A stretch of DNA of 64,000 nucleotides. Origin: Anaerolineaceae bacterium (GTDB taxonomy: Bacteria > Chloroflexota > Anaerolineae > Aggregatilineales > Phototrophicaceae). Under the pieces are notes generated by a model that was given only the letters and a program-made list of their open reading frames with translations, was not told the origin of the DNA and did no database searches. Positions 33,937 to 42,293 of the stretch are shown piece by piece. The stretch is from contig JACKCH010000011.1 in assembly GCA_020634115.1 (NCBI GenBank), positions 434,001 through 498,000 on the forward strand, read 5' to 3'. Made by a program: the position numbers and the translations under genes. How positions within the stretch are numbered: position 1 is the first letter of the stretch; each line of letters starts with the position of its first letter.

Positions 33937-34050
33937 ATTGAGACCCCACACGAGTGACCTTTATCACACCGGAACGGTGCCACTTCCCACTACACCCCAC
34001 GCCGGAACTAAGGCTACACTGACTCTGAAACTATAAAAATCGTATCCATC

Positions 34051-34120
34051 CTCCCCCACAGCAGGCCGCCGGACTCCCCGGCCCGGCCTTATGCTGTGTG
34101 TGGGAGGGTGTTTTTGTTTT
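34051..34120 (+). terminator. Large hairpin with U-tract, second terminator or leader attenuator
   Basis: CTCCCCCACAGCA (34051-34063) pairs with TGCTGTGTGTGGGAG (34092-34106) with minor bulges, and an inner GGCCG/CGGCC stem adds stability. GGTGTTTTTGTTTT follows. A possible -10 element TATAAA lies at 34032, only 19 bases upstream. The hairpin may therefore form in the leader of the downstream gene rather than at the end of the previous one. Confidence 0.6.
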
Positions 34121-34162
34121 CCGGCCCAGCGCCCGAATGGATTGAAGAGAGGACAGATCATC

Positions 34163-35410
34163 ATGCGAAGAAAATCGGCATTGTTCATCCTGGTCATCGC
34201 GTTTCTACTGCCTGGGTGGGTTATTATCGCCCAGGACAATCCCGACCCGTGTGCGCCGGATACGGTCATCTCCACATTTGTCGAAGCCGCGAACGGGATG
34301 GCGCTGGATACCTGGGTCGCCGGTTACACCGCCAGTGACTGCCCGGCGTTTTCGATCGACGCGGCCTCTACCCTGCAAAGCATCTACGACACCCTACAGT
34401 TGAAGTCCTTCACGTCCGGCACGACTGGGGAAGAATGCCAGCCCCAGACGATTGTGGATACATTCGGCGTGGCGGTCACAGCAGGCAGTGTGAAAGCGTG
34501 GCAGGCCGGTTATCAGGTCGCTGCGTGTCCCGAATATGTGGCGGAAAACGTGAACGCGCTGGCACGGGTCTATGAAACCGCTTCGCTCTCCTACGCCCCG
34601 GCGGGTATGGGCGACGTGACTTATGAAGGTGACGTATTCGTCTTGCAGACCGTGACGGCGGATGGCATTGTCGAAAACTGGCAGCTTGACGGGATAAGCA
34701 TCAGTGGGACGACGCAGAAGGCGCTTGAAAATGGCCTCGCTTCTGCCGAGTTCGGCGCGTTGTTTATCCGCTTTGCTGAGGCGAAATCCAGCGCCATTGT
34801 CCCGTTGTATATGTTTCGTTCAGCCGAACGGATTGCCGAAAACCGGTACACATTGTCTGTTGCTGACGGCGCGACGTTGGTCGGAGAATTTGGCACCTCT
34901 ACCATCGCCGATACCAGCGGTAACGAATTAGGGCCAAATACCCGCGAATCGATTATCCTGACGACGCTTCCCGCCGCGTTAGAGGGGGTCGAAACACCGC
35001 CCCCCGACCAGGTATGGACACTCTCCTTCGGGGAACAGGTATTCACCGTTGCGCAGCCCCGTTTCGCGCTGTCGGCCCGGCGCACGCGGAGCAACTGTAT
35101 CGGGGCGTGTGGTTATACCACCACCTTAGCGCGTTCGACGCTAGGGATACAGGTTACAGGCAATAATGAAGTGACCGATGCCGAGTTTAACACCGTCACC
35201 AAGGTCGTGTTTGATGTGGATAGATCGATTTCCGTCACACTGCCGAATGGGTATGAACTGGGCGGCCAACTTTCGCTGGACAGCCGTCAGAGCGTTATCT
35301 ATTTTGTGGCTGATGTGGTGGACGATGCCGGGCAGTACAGCTACACGCTGTTTATCCAACTGACGGATCGAGACGATCCGGTTACACTGGAACAGGTCAT
35401 GCCAGGGTAA
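34163..35410 (+). CDS. Secreted protein of unknown function with internal duplication
   Basis: The start at 34163 follows AGAGGA; the product has 415 residues with a signal peptide ending IIA before QDN. Near the N-terminus there are two copies of a short cysteine-bearing unit: PDTVISTFVEAANGMALDTW with CP, and PQTIVDTFGVAVTAGSVKAW with CP, each flanked by a C/C pair and ending before the helical ALARVYET. The rest is beta-rich, with a late CIGACGYTTT disulfide-like pair. No enzymatic motif is recognised. The unit repeats suggest a small helical-hairpin module of about 55 residues. It follows a U-tract hairpin in its leader. Confidence 0.6.
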   Translation: MRRKSALFILVIAFLLPGWVIIAQDNPDPCAPDTVISTFVEAANGMALDTWVAGYTASDCPAFSIDAASTLQSIYDTLQLKSFTSGTTGEECQPQTIVDTFGVAVTAGSVKAWQAGYQVAACPEYVAENVNALARVYETASLSYAPAGMGDVTYEGDVFVLQTVTADGIVENWQLDGISISGTTQKALENGLASAEFGALFIRFAEAKSSAIVPLYMFRSAERIAENRYTLSVADGATLVGEFGTSTIADTSGNELGPNTRESIILTTLPAALEGVETPPPDQVWTLSFGEQVFTVAQPRFALSARRTRSNCIGACGYTTTLARSTLGIQVTGNNEVTDAEFNTVTKVVFDVDRSISVTLPNGYELGGQLSLDSRQSVIYFVADVVDDAGQYSYTLFIQLTDRDDPVTLEQVMPG

Positions 35411-35502
35411 TTTTTTGACGGAGATCGTTTTTCCGGTAAGGGCGCAATAGGCCGCACCCTTGTTGAAATCATACGAGCATTCACTTCAGAATCTCACGTA
35501 TT

Positions 35503-35520
35503 CCCCCTGATTCTAGGGGG
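35503..35520. repeat. Short hairpin repeat, arms CCCCC/GGGGG
   Basis: Copy of the hairpin at 11976-11994 with loop TGATTCTA; about 70 bases before the SWIM-domain gene. Confidence 0.65.
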
Positions 35521-35590
35521 AAATTCGGCCTGTTTTGTTGTATACTAGTGATAGAACAAGTGTGCAATAAAGCGTGAGAGGAGTCGTGCG

Positions 35591-35956
35591 ATGAAGCCCA
35601 AAAATATCAAGACTCTGCAAAGACGCGGCAAAGACCTGGAAGCCCATGTCCTGAACGCGCATACCATCATCGTCAGCAGCACCACCGGTTCATCCGCCAA
35701 CCATGTCGTCACTGTCGAATACGAGCCGGATGGCATCATCCGGGCGCGCTGCACCTGCGCCTGGGCCATCAACGGCGGGATTGGCTGTTCGCATGTAATC
35801 GCCGCGCTGGAAAAACTGGCCGAAATCAAAGGGCGGACTCTGAGTTTTTGGGATGACCGGGACGAAGCGGAACGCCAGAAACGCCGCCTGTTCTACTTGG
35901 CCGGGAGCAAACGCAGCGAAGACCAGGGACTCTGGATCACCAGCCGGGCGGCCTGA
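35591..35956 (+). CDS. Stand-alone SWIM zinc-finger protein
   Basis: The 121-residue protein carries a SWIM-type zinc site: CTC, then a gap, then CSH in ARCTCAWAINGGIGCSHVIAAL (residues about 52-73, cited in two parts: RCTCAWAI and GCSHVIAAL). It is preceded by strands VVTVEYEPDGIIRARC typical of the domain. The C-terminal part is charged and ends RSEDQGLWITSRAA. SWIM domains bind DNA or proteins and usually accompany nucleases, helicases or transposases; here it is alone. AGGAG precedes the ATG. It is convergent with a membrane protein gene. Confidence 0.75.
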   Translation: MKPKNIKTLQRRGKDLEAHVLNAHTIIVSSTTGSSANHVVTVEYEPDGIIRARCTCAWAINGGIGCSHVIAALEKLAEIKGRTLSFWDDRDEAERQKRRLFYLAGSKRSEDQGLWITSRAA

Positions 35957-35964
35957 TGTCGCCT

Positions 35965-36330
35965 CTAATACTGCTCTTTCCGTCGCGCCTGTTCTTCCAG
36001 CAGGTCTTCCAGCGAGACCGCCTCACCGTCCTGCTCCGACATCAGCCGGGCGCGTAACTCATTCAGTTGGCTCTCATCCAGGCGCTCCAGCATCCGGTCA
36101 ACCATGCTGCGGCGCTTGGCTTTTTCCCGCCGTTCTCGGTCCCGCGCGTCCTTGCTCTCGCCTTCGGTCAACCAGATTTTCTCAGTGGCGATGGCCGCGC
36201 CGATCCCCATGATGAGCGCCAGCACCGCAATCCCACCCGCGTCATACTCCATAATCATGCCGGTGATGATGATCCCAGTCACCATCATCCAGATGGCAAC
36301 CGTCGCAATTGTGCGTCCCAGACTAGCCAT
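35965..36330 (-). CDS. Small membrane protein with charged cytoplasmic coiled-coil tail
   Basis: The 121-residue protein has two transmembrane helices (residues 7-28 and 32-50: ATVAIWMMVTGIIITGMI, IAVLALIMGIGAAIA). They are followed by a highly charged helical C-terminal half (DARDRERREKAKRRSM, LERLDESQLNELRARLM). There is no recognised family. GGGGAAG lies eight bases before the ATG. The pattern resembles small Chloroflexi membrane proteins of unknown function that may scaffold other proteins through the coiled coil. Confidence 0.6.
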   Translation of the reverse strand: MASLGRTIATVAIWMMVTGIIITGMIMEYDAGGIAVLALIMGIGAAIATEKIWLTEGESKDARDRERREKAKRRSMVDRMLERLDESQLNELRARLMSEQDGEAVSLEDLLEEQARRKEQY

Positions 36331-36491
36331 TGAATATCTTCCCCATCGCGAATAAAGGTGATATGTCCATTATAACGCCAGTCGCCCGCGAAAAGCAGCG
36401 GCGACCACGCCTCACCCCTCTATACGCAAAAAGGGCTCCTGCCGGTGCATTTACGGGGAAATAATTTCGCGCCGAGGGATGAATCCCCAAT

Positions 36492-36511
36492 GGACGAGGC
36501 AGGCCTCATCC
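36492..36511. repeat. Palindromic repeat (inverted orientation)
   Basis: GGACGAGGC, AG, GCCTCATCC (one mismatch between arms) followed by CTACC. It is the reverse of the unit at 11914, whose prefix is GTAGG. Confidence 0.6.
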
Positions 36512-36541
36512 CTACCGTTCCCTTGATGTCAGGTTTTGTAG

Positions 36542-36561
36542 GGACAGGGCCTGCCCTGTCC
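36542..36561. repeat. Palindromic repeat (GTAGGG family)
   Basis: GGACAGGGC, CT, GCCCTGTCC with TGTAGG immediately before. It shares the prefix but not the stem of the unit at 11914. Confidence 0.7.
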
Positions 36562-36687
36562 ATTGCGCCGGGCTAAACGCCCGAAACAAATGTTTGAACA
36601 AAAATTCGCGCAAAAATTCCCCACTTCCGACCCGTTTTGTGCTATCGTGGAACTGCGTAAGGGCGCACTACAACCGCACGCGCCACC

Positions 36688-36715
36688 CTGAAAACTGACC
36701 CCTGAAAACTGACGA
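36688..36715. repeat. Tandem heptamer repeat (inverse sense)
   Basis: CTGAAAA, CTGACCC, CTGAAAA, CTGACGA: four units of the family whose opposite-sense form is TNNTCAG. Confidence 0.75.
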
Positions 36716-36897
36716 CTCATGCCTGGCAACTACTTTCGCAGCGACGCACCATCATTTGCAGCGATCCGCACCCCCCGATTTTCCCCTCAAAATCAGCCTC
36801 TTTGCGGCAATCGCGGCAATCGCGGCGAAAATCCGTTTCGCGGCAAAAAAAACAGCCGGGGAATCCCTTCCCAGGCTGCCGGAAATCCATCATGTAG

Positions 36898-36919
36898 GGG
36901 CGGGTTTGAAATCCGCCCG
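36898..36919. repeat. Hairpin repeat, GTAGGGG family
   Basis: GGGCGG pairs with CCGCCC around a TTTGAAAT-type core, preceded by TGTAGG. Only the prefix and the hairpin shape link it to the other family members. Confidence 0.55.
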
Positions 36920-36936
36920 CAGGCTTAAAATGGCTT

Positions 36937-37680
36937 CTAATCCACGAAACGGTACTTGAACAGCGTCCACAGCGCGATGGGCGCGTCTGTCCACTTGATC
37001 TTCTTACCTTCGTGCCACTCTCGCCCGTTGTACGAAATCGGCACTTCATAAATGCGGATGCCCTGCTTCAGTACCTTCGCCGTGATCTCCGGCTCGAACT
37101 CAAACCCCCGCGCCCGAATCACCATATCATGCACCACTTCCGCGCGGAAGGCCTTATAACACGTTTCCATATCGCTCAGGATAGCGTTATACAGGATGTT
37201 CGTCGCCAGCGTCAGCAGTTTATTGGCGACCATATTCCAGAAGTTCATCGCCTTGCGCGGCCCGCCCAGGAACCGCGAGCCATACACCACCGGGCTGATC
37301 CCTTCTTCCAGCGGTTTGAGCAGAATCGGGTAATCACGCGGGTCGTACTCAAAATCGGCATCCTGAATCAACAGCACATCACTCGATGCCGCCTCGAAAC
37401 CCGTCACCAGCGCCGCCCCCTTACCTTTGTTCTGGGCATGATATAGCACGCGGACATGAGGCCGGTTTTCAGCTTCCAGCCGTTTCAGAATCTCGGTGGT
37501 ACCGTCGGTTGAGCCGTCATCCACCAGGATGATTTCATCCGCCAGGCCGACCGCTTCCACCCGTGCCAGCACCTTTTCAACCGTATTCACCTCGTTATAA
37601 CAGGGAATCACCACCGTCAGACTCAGCGTCCGGTTGAGCAGTTCCGCCGATTGTGTTTGGGGGTAAGTTGATGTCAGCAC
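36937..37680 (-). CDS. Family 2 glycosyltransferase (polyprenyl-phosphate-type)
   Basis: The 247-residue protein begins at a GTG with GAGGA seven bases upstream. It is a soluble GT-A fold enzyme: VVIPCYNEVNTVEKVL, DEIILVDDGSTDGTTEIL, the metal-binding DADFEYDP, and a late GYEFEPEI-like segment (RGFEFEPEITAKVL). This matches dolichyl/undecaprenyl-phosphate mannosyl- or glucosyltransferases that make lipid-linked sugar donors. There is no C-terminal membrane domain, so it probably docks on the membrane inner face. The substrate sugar is unknown. Confidence 0.85.
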   Translation of the reverse strand: MLTSTYPQTQSAELLNRTLSLTVVIPCYNEVNTVEKVLARVEAVGLADEIILVDDGSTDGTTEILKRLEAENRPHVRVLYHAQNKGKGAALVTGFEAASSDVLLIQDADFEYDPRDYPILLKPLEEGISPVVYGSRFLGGPRKAMNFWNMVANKLLTLATNILYNAILSDMETCYKAFRAEVVHDMVIRARGFEFEPEITAKVLKQGIRIYEVPISYNGREWHEGKKIKWTDAPIALWTLFKYRFVD

Positions 37681-37786
37681 AGCATTCCTCAGTCATATCC
37701 ACGAACAAATCCGGTTGGGGATAGGCGGCGTATTATAGCATACGTGCGAGACTGCCCATACCCGCAAGTAACCGGCGACATCCCTC

Positions 37787-37814
37787 TTGACTCCCCACGC
37801 CGGATCGCTATAAT
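37787..37814 (+). promoter_or_regulatory. Promoter of the rplJ-rplL operon
   Basis: TTGACT (37787-37792) and TATAAT (37809-37814) with a 16-base spacer, both near consensus. The L10 leader begins just downstream. Confidence 0.85.
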
Positions 37815-37821
37815 GCTCCCT

Positions 37822-37945
37822 AGCAAATTAGCCAGCTTTGCCGCAGACAGCAGGTGCGAACACCGCTTAATTTCCTGCCGAGGCGAGGGCAAGCGTCTAC
37901 CCGGAATAAGGTAGCGGCCTCGTTGTGTGCGGGGCCGCTTTTTTG
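37822..37945 (+). ncRNA. L10 leader (ribosomal protein autoregulatory leader)
   Basis: The segment between the promoter and the rplJ ribosome binding site contains the features of the bacterial L10 leader: GCAGGTGCGAACACCGC, the conserved TTAATTTCCTGCCGAGG core, then a GC-rich hairpin (GCGGCC and GGCCGC around a GTTGTGTGC-like loop) with six thymines after it. In known cases L10 (with L7/L12) binds this leader to repress its own operon. The terminal hairpin with a U-run (about 37913-37945) looks like an attenuator, so control here may be transcriptional rather than only translational. Confidence 0.8.
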
Positions 37946-38007
37946 TTAGATGGTGTTTTCTGAACGGAAACGCTGTCACCCATCTTCACGGAAAGGAGGA
38001 AATGCGC

Positions 38008-38544
38008 TTGGCAATCACACGAGAACGCAAAGAAGAACTGGTCGCGCTGTATGGTGATCTGCTGAACAACACCAACGGCTTTGTCGTGACCGAATATCGT
38101 GGTATGACTGTCGCCAATGTTTCGGAACTGCGGGCAAAACTGCGTGAAGTCTCCGGCCAGTACGTCATCACCAAGAACACGCTGTTCATGCGGGCTTTAC
38201 AGGATGCCGGTTGGCCCGTGCCGGAAGAACTGCTGGTTGGCCCGGTCGGTGTGGCCTTTGGCACGGAAAACTTCCCGGCAGTCGCCAAAGTCGTGCTGGA
38301 ATACCTGAAAACCAATGAAAAACTGATTCTCAAGGGCGGCGTCATGGCTGGGGACATCATTGACCCCAAGCAGGTCGAAGCTGTCTCGAATCTGCCGTCT
38401 CTGGACGAACTGCGTGCCCAACTCGCTGGCCTGGTGGTTCAGCCGGCAACCGGCCTCGTCAGTGTCCTGAACGCGGCTACGGCCCAGGTCGTCAACGTCT
38501 TACAAGCCTACGTCAAAGAAAATGGCGAAGGCGAAGCTGCTTAA
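38008..38544 (+). CDS. rplJ: 50S ribosomal protein L10
   Basis: A start at TTG 38008 is preferred: GGAGG (37995-37999) lies eight bases before it, while the in-frame ATG at 38002 would be only two bases from it. The predicted 178-residue protein begins AITRERKEELVALYGDLL, as L10 normally does, and contains VVTEYRGMTVANVSELR and the pattern TKNTLFMRAL. L10 forms the stalk base with L7/L12 and binds 23S rRNA. It is followed by rplL after a 51-base gap and preceded by an L10 leader, implying feedback control. Confidence 0.95.
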   Translation: MAITRERKEELVALYGDLLNNTNGFVVTEYRGMTVANVSELRAKLREVSGQYVITKNTLFMRALQDAGWPVPEELLVGPVGVAFGTENFPAVAKVVLEYLKTNEKLILKGGVMAGDIIDPKQVEAVSNLPSLDELRAQLAGLVVQPATGLVSVLNAATAQVVNVLQAYVKENGEGEAA

Positions 38545-38595
38545 CCCTGAATATCACACACAAACCAAGTATTTCTGGAAGGATGTAAATCAATC

Positions 38596-38982
38596 ATGGC
38601 TGATCTGAACAAGATTGTCGAAGAACTGAGCGGGCTGACCATTCTGGAAGCTGCCGAACTCAAGACCCTGCTGGAAGAAAAATGGGGCGTTACGGCCGCT
38701 TCCGCCGCGCCGATGATGATGGCCGCCATGCCCGGCGCCGCCGCTGCCGCTGCCGAACCGGAAGAAGAACAAACCGAATTTGACGTTATTCTGGCCGACG
38801 CTGGCCCCAAGAAGATCAACGTCATTAAGGTCGTGCGTACCCTGACCAGCCTGGGCCTGAAAGAAGCCAAGGACCTGGTGGAAGGCGCGCCGCAGACTCT
38901 CCTGGAACAGGTTTCCAAGGATGCCGCTGCTGACGCCAAAGCCAAGTTGGAAGCCGAAGGCGCCAAGGTCGAAGTCAAGTAA
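38596..38982 (+). CDS. rplL: 50S ribosomal protein L7/L12
   Basis: The 128-residue protein has the N-terminal dimerisation domain (LNKIVEELSGLTILEAAELK), a flexible Ala/Pro-rich hinge (residues about 38-58), and the C-terminal factor-binding domain with FDVILADAGPKKINVIKVVR and GLKEAKDLVEGAP. It is present in multiple copies on the ribosomal stalk and recruits translation GTPases. GGAAGGA precedes the start. A strong terminator closes the operon. Confidence 0.97.
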   Translation: MADLNKIVEELSGLTILEAAELKTLLEEKWGVTAASAAPMMMAAMPGAAAAAAEPEEEQTEFDVILADAGPKKINVIKVVRTLTSLGLKEAKDLVEGAPQTLLEQVSKDAAADAKAKLEAEGAKVEVK

Positions 38983-39026
38983 TTTCCCTGGCACCATCTT
39001 CACGGGCGTAAGCCCGGTGGAAAAAG

Positions 39027-39058
39027 AAACAGCCTGTCACTGCGACAGGCTGTTTTAT
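39027..39058 (+). terminator. Terminator of the rplJ-rplL operon
   Basis: Ten-base arms ACAGCCTGTC and GACAGGCTGT around a five-base loop, followed by TTTAT, about 45 bases after the rplL stop. Confidence 0.88.
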
Positions 39059-39076
39059 GTTTTCAGGTTGTATACC

Positions 39077-40039
39077 TTAGAACGGGAAGGCTTTCAGCAT
39101 CGATTCCAGTTCATTGAGGTTCTCGCCGGACATACTGTAGACCCAGCCATTATGCGCCCATGTGAACGAGTAGAGTTCGGGTGTTGAGCTGTAGAAGTAA
39201 TCCGCGCCGTTGATGCCGATCACGTAATTCCCTGCCCGGCCAATCTGTTCCGAGTAGTCTTTCAAGCTATTCATCACATCGTTCGTGCTGGTCACTGCCG
39301 GGTCGAACTGTACGGCGGCCACCTGGATTGGGCTGCCATTGCCTTCATACATTCCGGTTGTCAGGTACGTCGCCGCGAAGGGCAGGCATCCGGCATAGGT
39401 CTCGGCGTCCGGGTCGAATTCGGCGGCGCTGAACAGGCATTCTCCCATCAGATACGGGATAACCGGCGCAGTTTCCGTGATGGTGGTTGCATCAACCACA
39501 GCAACCTCATCCACCACAGTGGTTTCTTCCGCTACAGCAGCTTCTTCCACCGTTTCCGCTTCCACAACCGGGGTCACGCCGGGGATAAAGGTCTGCGCTT
39601 CGACCAGGTTCAGAATATGTTTATCAACCTCTACCGGTAGCACCGTAATCAGGGCTGGGTCGGCATTCGGTGAAATCCGATCCACCAGGCCATAGGGCGC
39701 GTTGAGGGCTTCAAACAGGAATGGCCCGCTGGTCGCCCGAATATGCTGCGCCAACCCCATACTCAGGTTGATCGTCACCCACAGAAGGACAAGAGTTGCC
39801 GTGCTGACCACAATGAGCCAGCGTGTACGATAATTCAGGCTGTAGTAAGCTGCTTTCAGGCGATCAGGTTGCAGCGCATCAATCACATCATAGACGGGTT
39901 GCAAGGCGCTTTCAGGATGGACGACTGCCGATTTATGCTGGCTGCTGGTCGTTGATCTGCGCTGCCCGTTGGCCGCTGGTTTACGCTGCTGGGCCTTATT
40001 GCTTTCCGATAAGAGTGTGTATCTGCGCTGCTGAGCCAT
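39077..40039 (-). CDS. Membrane-anchored protein downstream of a pilin-like gene
   Basis: The start at 40039 follows GAAAGG; it lies two bases after the stop of the preceding pilin-like gene. The 320-residue protein has a basic N-terminal cytoplasmic part rich in Gln, Ser and Lys (residues 1-85), one transmembrane helix (WLIVVSTATLVLLWVTI, residues about 86-105) and an extracytoplasmic domain with an acidic, valine-rich linker of the EETTVVDEVAVVDA type and a final beta-rich segment ending LESMLKAFPF. No family is recognised. The operon arrangement suggests a partner of the pilin-like protein. Confidence 0.65.
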   Translation of the reverse strand: MAQQRRYTLLSESNKAQQRKPAANGQRRSTTSSQHKSAVVHPESALQPVYDVIDALQPDRLKAAYYSLNYRTRWLIVVSTATLVLLWVTINLSMGLAQHIRATSGPFLFEALNAPYGLVDRISPNADPALITVLPVEVDKHILNLVEAQTFIPGVTPVVEAETVEEAAVAEETTVVDEVAVVDATTITETAPVIPYLMGECLFSAAEFDPDAETYAGCLPFAATYLTTGMYEGNGSPIQVAAVQFDPAVTSTNDVMNSLKDYSEQIGRAGNYVIGINGADYFYSSTPELYSFTWAHNGWVYSMSGENLNELESMLKAFPF

Positions 40040-40041
40040 GA

Positions 40042-40794
40042 TTAGCAACCTTTCGAGCGATCTACGCCGCCGTCGTTATTCTGATTGTTGTTATCGTCAC
40101 CTGCGGGGGCAATCGGCCCGTTCACTGTGCTGCTGCCGACCTGATCGGAACCGGCCTTGGTCGTCACGGTCACGGCGCCGAACTGATAATTGCCGTCCAG
40201 CGTGATGGAAATCACGCGGGTTTCCAGTTCGAAGAATGCCGCGGCCATCACCGGGCTAAGGGTCTTGGCATAGATGGGTTGGCGGATGCTGGCGTTCTTC
40301 TTACCGCCTTTGTTGTTACCGCCATCATTACCATCCGTCGGATCAGTTGATTCATAGCCCGTGTCAAATTTCATACCGGCCATACCAGTCGTCGGGTCGC
40401 TGTCTACCCACTCCCAGGCCTCGCTGGTGCTAATCACATGGTCAGCAACGCCCTTCGGAACGCCCAGGATCCAGTGGCTGATTGAAGGTTGGCTGCCGGA
40501 AGTCACTGTAAAGGCGATGGTGGTTCGGTTGGTGTTGGGATCATACACCCGCGCTGAGGCTTCAATCGTGTGATTGAAGATATTGGCGACCGTCTCAACT
40601 TCCTGCTCCGTTTCCGGTTTGCAGTAACCTTCCAGGCCGTTAGCTGTTTTCAGGAAGGCATTCCCGACGGCCCCGACTAGAATTGAAGCACCAACCATAA
40701 TAGCGATGGCAACCGGGATAGTCGGCCAGTACTCAACGAGCGCCTGGCCGCTCTGGAGACGATGCAGACGTTCCTTAAATGACTTGCGATTCAT
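40042..40794 (-). CDS. Flp/TadE-type prepilin-like protein
   Basis: The 250-residue protein starts with a basic stretch and the motif SGQALVEYWPTIPVAIAIMV, which matches the GQALVEY-type processing and hydrophobic-helix region of TadE/Flp prepilins (type IVb). The remaining 200 residues are a beta-rich extracytoplasmic domain with an Asn/Gly-rich low-complexity loop (DGNDGGNNKGGKK) and an Asn-rich C-terminus. The prepilin peptidase and assembly ATPase are not in the window. The big C-terminal domain is longer than in classic Flp pilins, so this may be a minor pilin or a surface protein carried on a pilin helix. Confidence 0.7.
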   Translation of the reverse strand: MNRKSFKERLHRLQSGQALVEYWPTIPVAIAIMVGASILVGAVGNAFLKTANGLEGYCKPETEQEVETVANIFNHTIEASARVYDPNTNRTTIAFTVTSGSQPSISHWILGVPKGVADHVISTSEAWEWVDSDPTTGMAGMKFDTGYESTDPTDGNDGGNNKGGKKNASIRQPIYAKTLSPVMAAAFFELETRVISITLDGNYQFGAVTVTTKAGSDQVGSSTVNGPIAPAGDDNNNQNNDGGVDRSKGC

Positions 40795-41038
40795 TATTCC
40801 TGCTCCTGAACTCTTGCCTCGGATAATTTCGGATAAACACGATCTGTGGTGATAAATGATGTGCTTATAGGTGTCTATCTCGATTCAACCATGAAAACGT
40901 AAAAAGGATTAAGAATGTTACGTAAATTTTTTATGAATCCATTTTTCGTATATTTTCTCATAACAGATGGCTGGTGAAACTACGGCCAAAAGACTACAAT
41001 CAAGAGAGTTTTCGCCTGAAAAACGGCTGGAGGAACGC

Positions 41039-42286
41039 ATGAATCCATTTCACATTGTTACTGCAATCGCTCAGACACGGGACTTATATCCCATGAAACG
41101 TTCTATCAAGATACGGCCCTTGCTGGTACTTGTTTTCCTTGTGTCTGTTCTGGTCTTGCCGGTTTATGCGCAGGACGACGCACCAACCGTGAGCGGAATT
41201 AACTATGATACGGTCATAGACGATGCGATTTCTAACGATGCTTTTTTCGATTGGTGGCGGTTACAAGCCGCCGCCGGGGATATGATTGTGGTCACTATGA
41301 CGGCGCAGGACGGCCTGCTGCCACTAATCGGCCTGCTCAACCCTGCTGGCGACCTGGTGGCAACCAGCCCGGACGGGCAGATTAACGATACGGTTCAATT
41401 GCAATATACTGCGACGGAGAACGGCCCGTATACGATTGTGGCGACACGTGTGGATAACCGCGATGGCACGTCCACCGGGAGCTATCAACTGGACGTGCGT
41501 CGCGCCAACCAGCCGGAACCGACGCAGAATCCCTATCAGGCGGTGACATTTGTCTGCGAGGGGCATGAGGTCGTGACTGCAGCCACGCTTGAATTCGCTG
41601 AGGACATGCCCGCCGAGGGCGAATCGCTCAGTCACCGCATTACCGTCTATGGCATAAACGGGTTTCAACCGGTGATTTACGTAGAGTTCCACAGCACCCA
41701 GGATTTCCAGACCTGCAACACCGACGCCGATCAAACGATTGGGGATACATTCACCCTGCCTGGCGAGGACACCCGCACCGTGACCGCTGATGATTTGAAC
41801 ACCGTCTCGCAGTTGACGCTTTCCGGCGCGGAACTCATGGACGTTATCACGCTGCGGATTGGGAGTCTGGACGGTGCGCCGGGACGCTACATGGCGCTCA
41901 TCGAGGGATTCACGATTAACCCCGACAATGACGAGGATTTATTCGAGATGCGCGTAGGGCCGCGTGCGGCGGCGGATACGGCCTTACAGGTCTACATGGT
42001 GGCGGCGGAAAACAGCCGTCTCGACCCCTTTATGGAGGTGTTAGATGACAGCGGGACAACCTGTGACGACGCCGGGCGACGCGGTTGTGAAGCCGTTCCG
42101 TCCTTCGACCAGGCCGGGGCGACGCTGAATAACAGTGATGGAATGACTCTCATCGGGGATCGTTCGGATGCCGGGCTATTGCTTGCGCCGGGAACGCCGG
42201 ATGTCGTGCCGGTACTACTGACCAGCCGGAACGGGGGCACGCACGGCGGCTATGTACTGGTTCTCATTGGGGAACTACCGGGGTGA
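41039..42286 (+). CDS. Secreted PPC-domain-like protein
   Basis: GGAGGAACGC supports the ATG at 41039 (415 residues). The signal peptide core then begins some 18 residues in (MKRSIKIRPLLVLVFLV) and ends VYA before QDD. An alternative start at 41093 would give a normal signal peptide but has no Shine-Dalgarno. The first extracytoplasmic domain (residues about 60-155: DWWRLQAAAGDMIVVTM, GPYTIVATRVDN) has the look of a pre-peptidase C-terminal (PPC) beta-sandwich. A second region has a CEGHEV...DFQTCN cysteine pair and a third resembles another PPC unit. No protease domain is present. The role is unknown. Confidence 0.6.
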   Translation: MNPFHIVTAIAQTRDLYPMKRSIKIRPLLVLVFLVSVLVLPVYAQDDAPTVSGINYDTVIDDAISNDAFFDWWRLQAAAGDMIVVTMTAQDGLLPLIGLLNPAGDLVATSPDGQINDTVQLQYTATENGPYTIVATRVDNRDGTSTGSYQLDVRRANQPEPTQNPYQAVTFVCEGHEVVTAATLEFAEDMPAEGESLSHRITVYGINGFQPVIYVEFHSTQDFQTCNTDADQTIGDTFTLPGEDTRTVTADDLNTVSQLTLSGAELMDVITLRIGSLDGAPGRYMALIEGFTINPDNDEDLFEMRVGPRAAADTALQVYMVAAENSRLDPFMEVLDDSGTTCDDAGRRGCEAVPSFDQAGATLNNSDGMTLIGDRSDAGLLLAPGTPDVVPVLLTSRNGGTHGGYVLVLIGELPG

Positions 42287-42293
42287 GGCTGGT

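Larger units (their letters stand above)
36331..36936. other. Repeat-rich intergenic region, no gene
   Basis: About 600 bases without an intact gene. It holds an inverted palindrome (36492-36511), a palindrome of the GTAGGG family (36542-36561), a tandem heptamer array (36688-36715), and a GGGCGG-type hairpin (36898-36919) with prefix GTAG. A GGGCGCAC-type fragment is at 36661. It is one of the densest repeat sites in the window. Confidence 0.6.
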
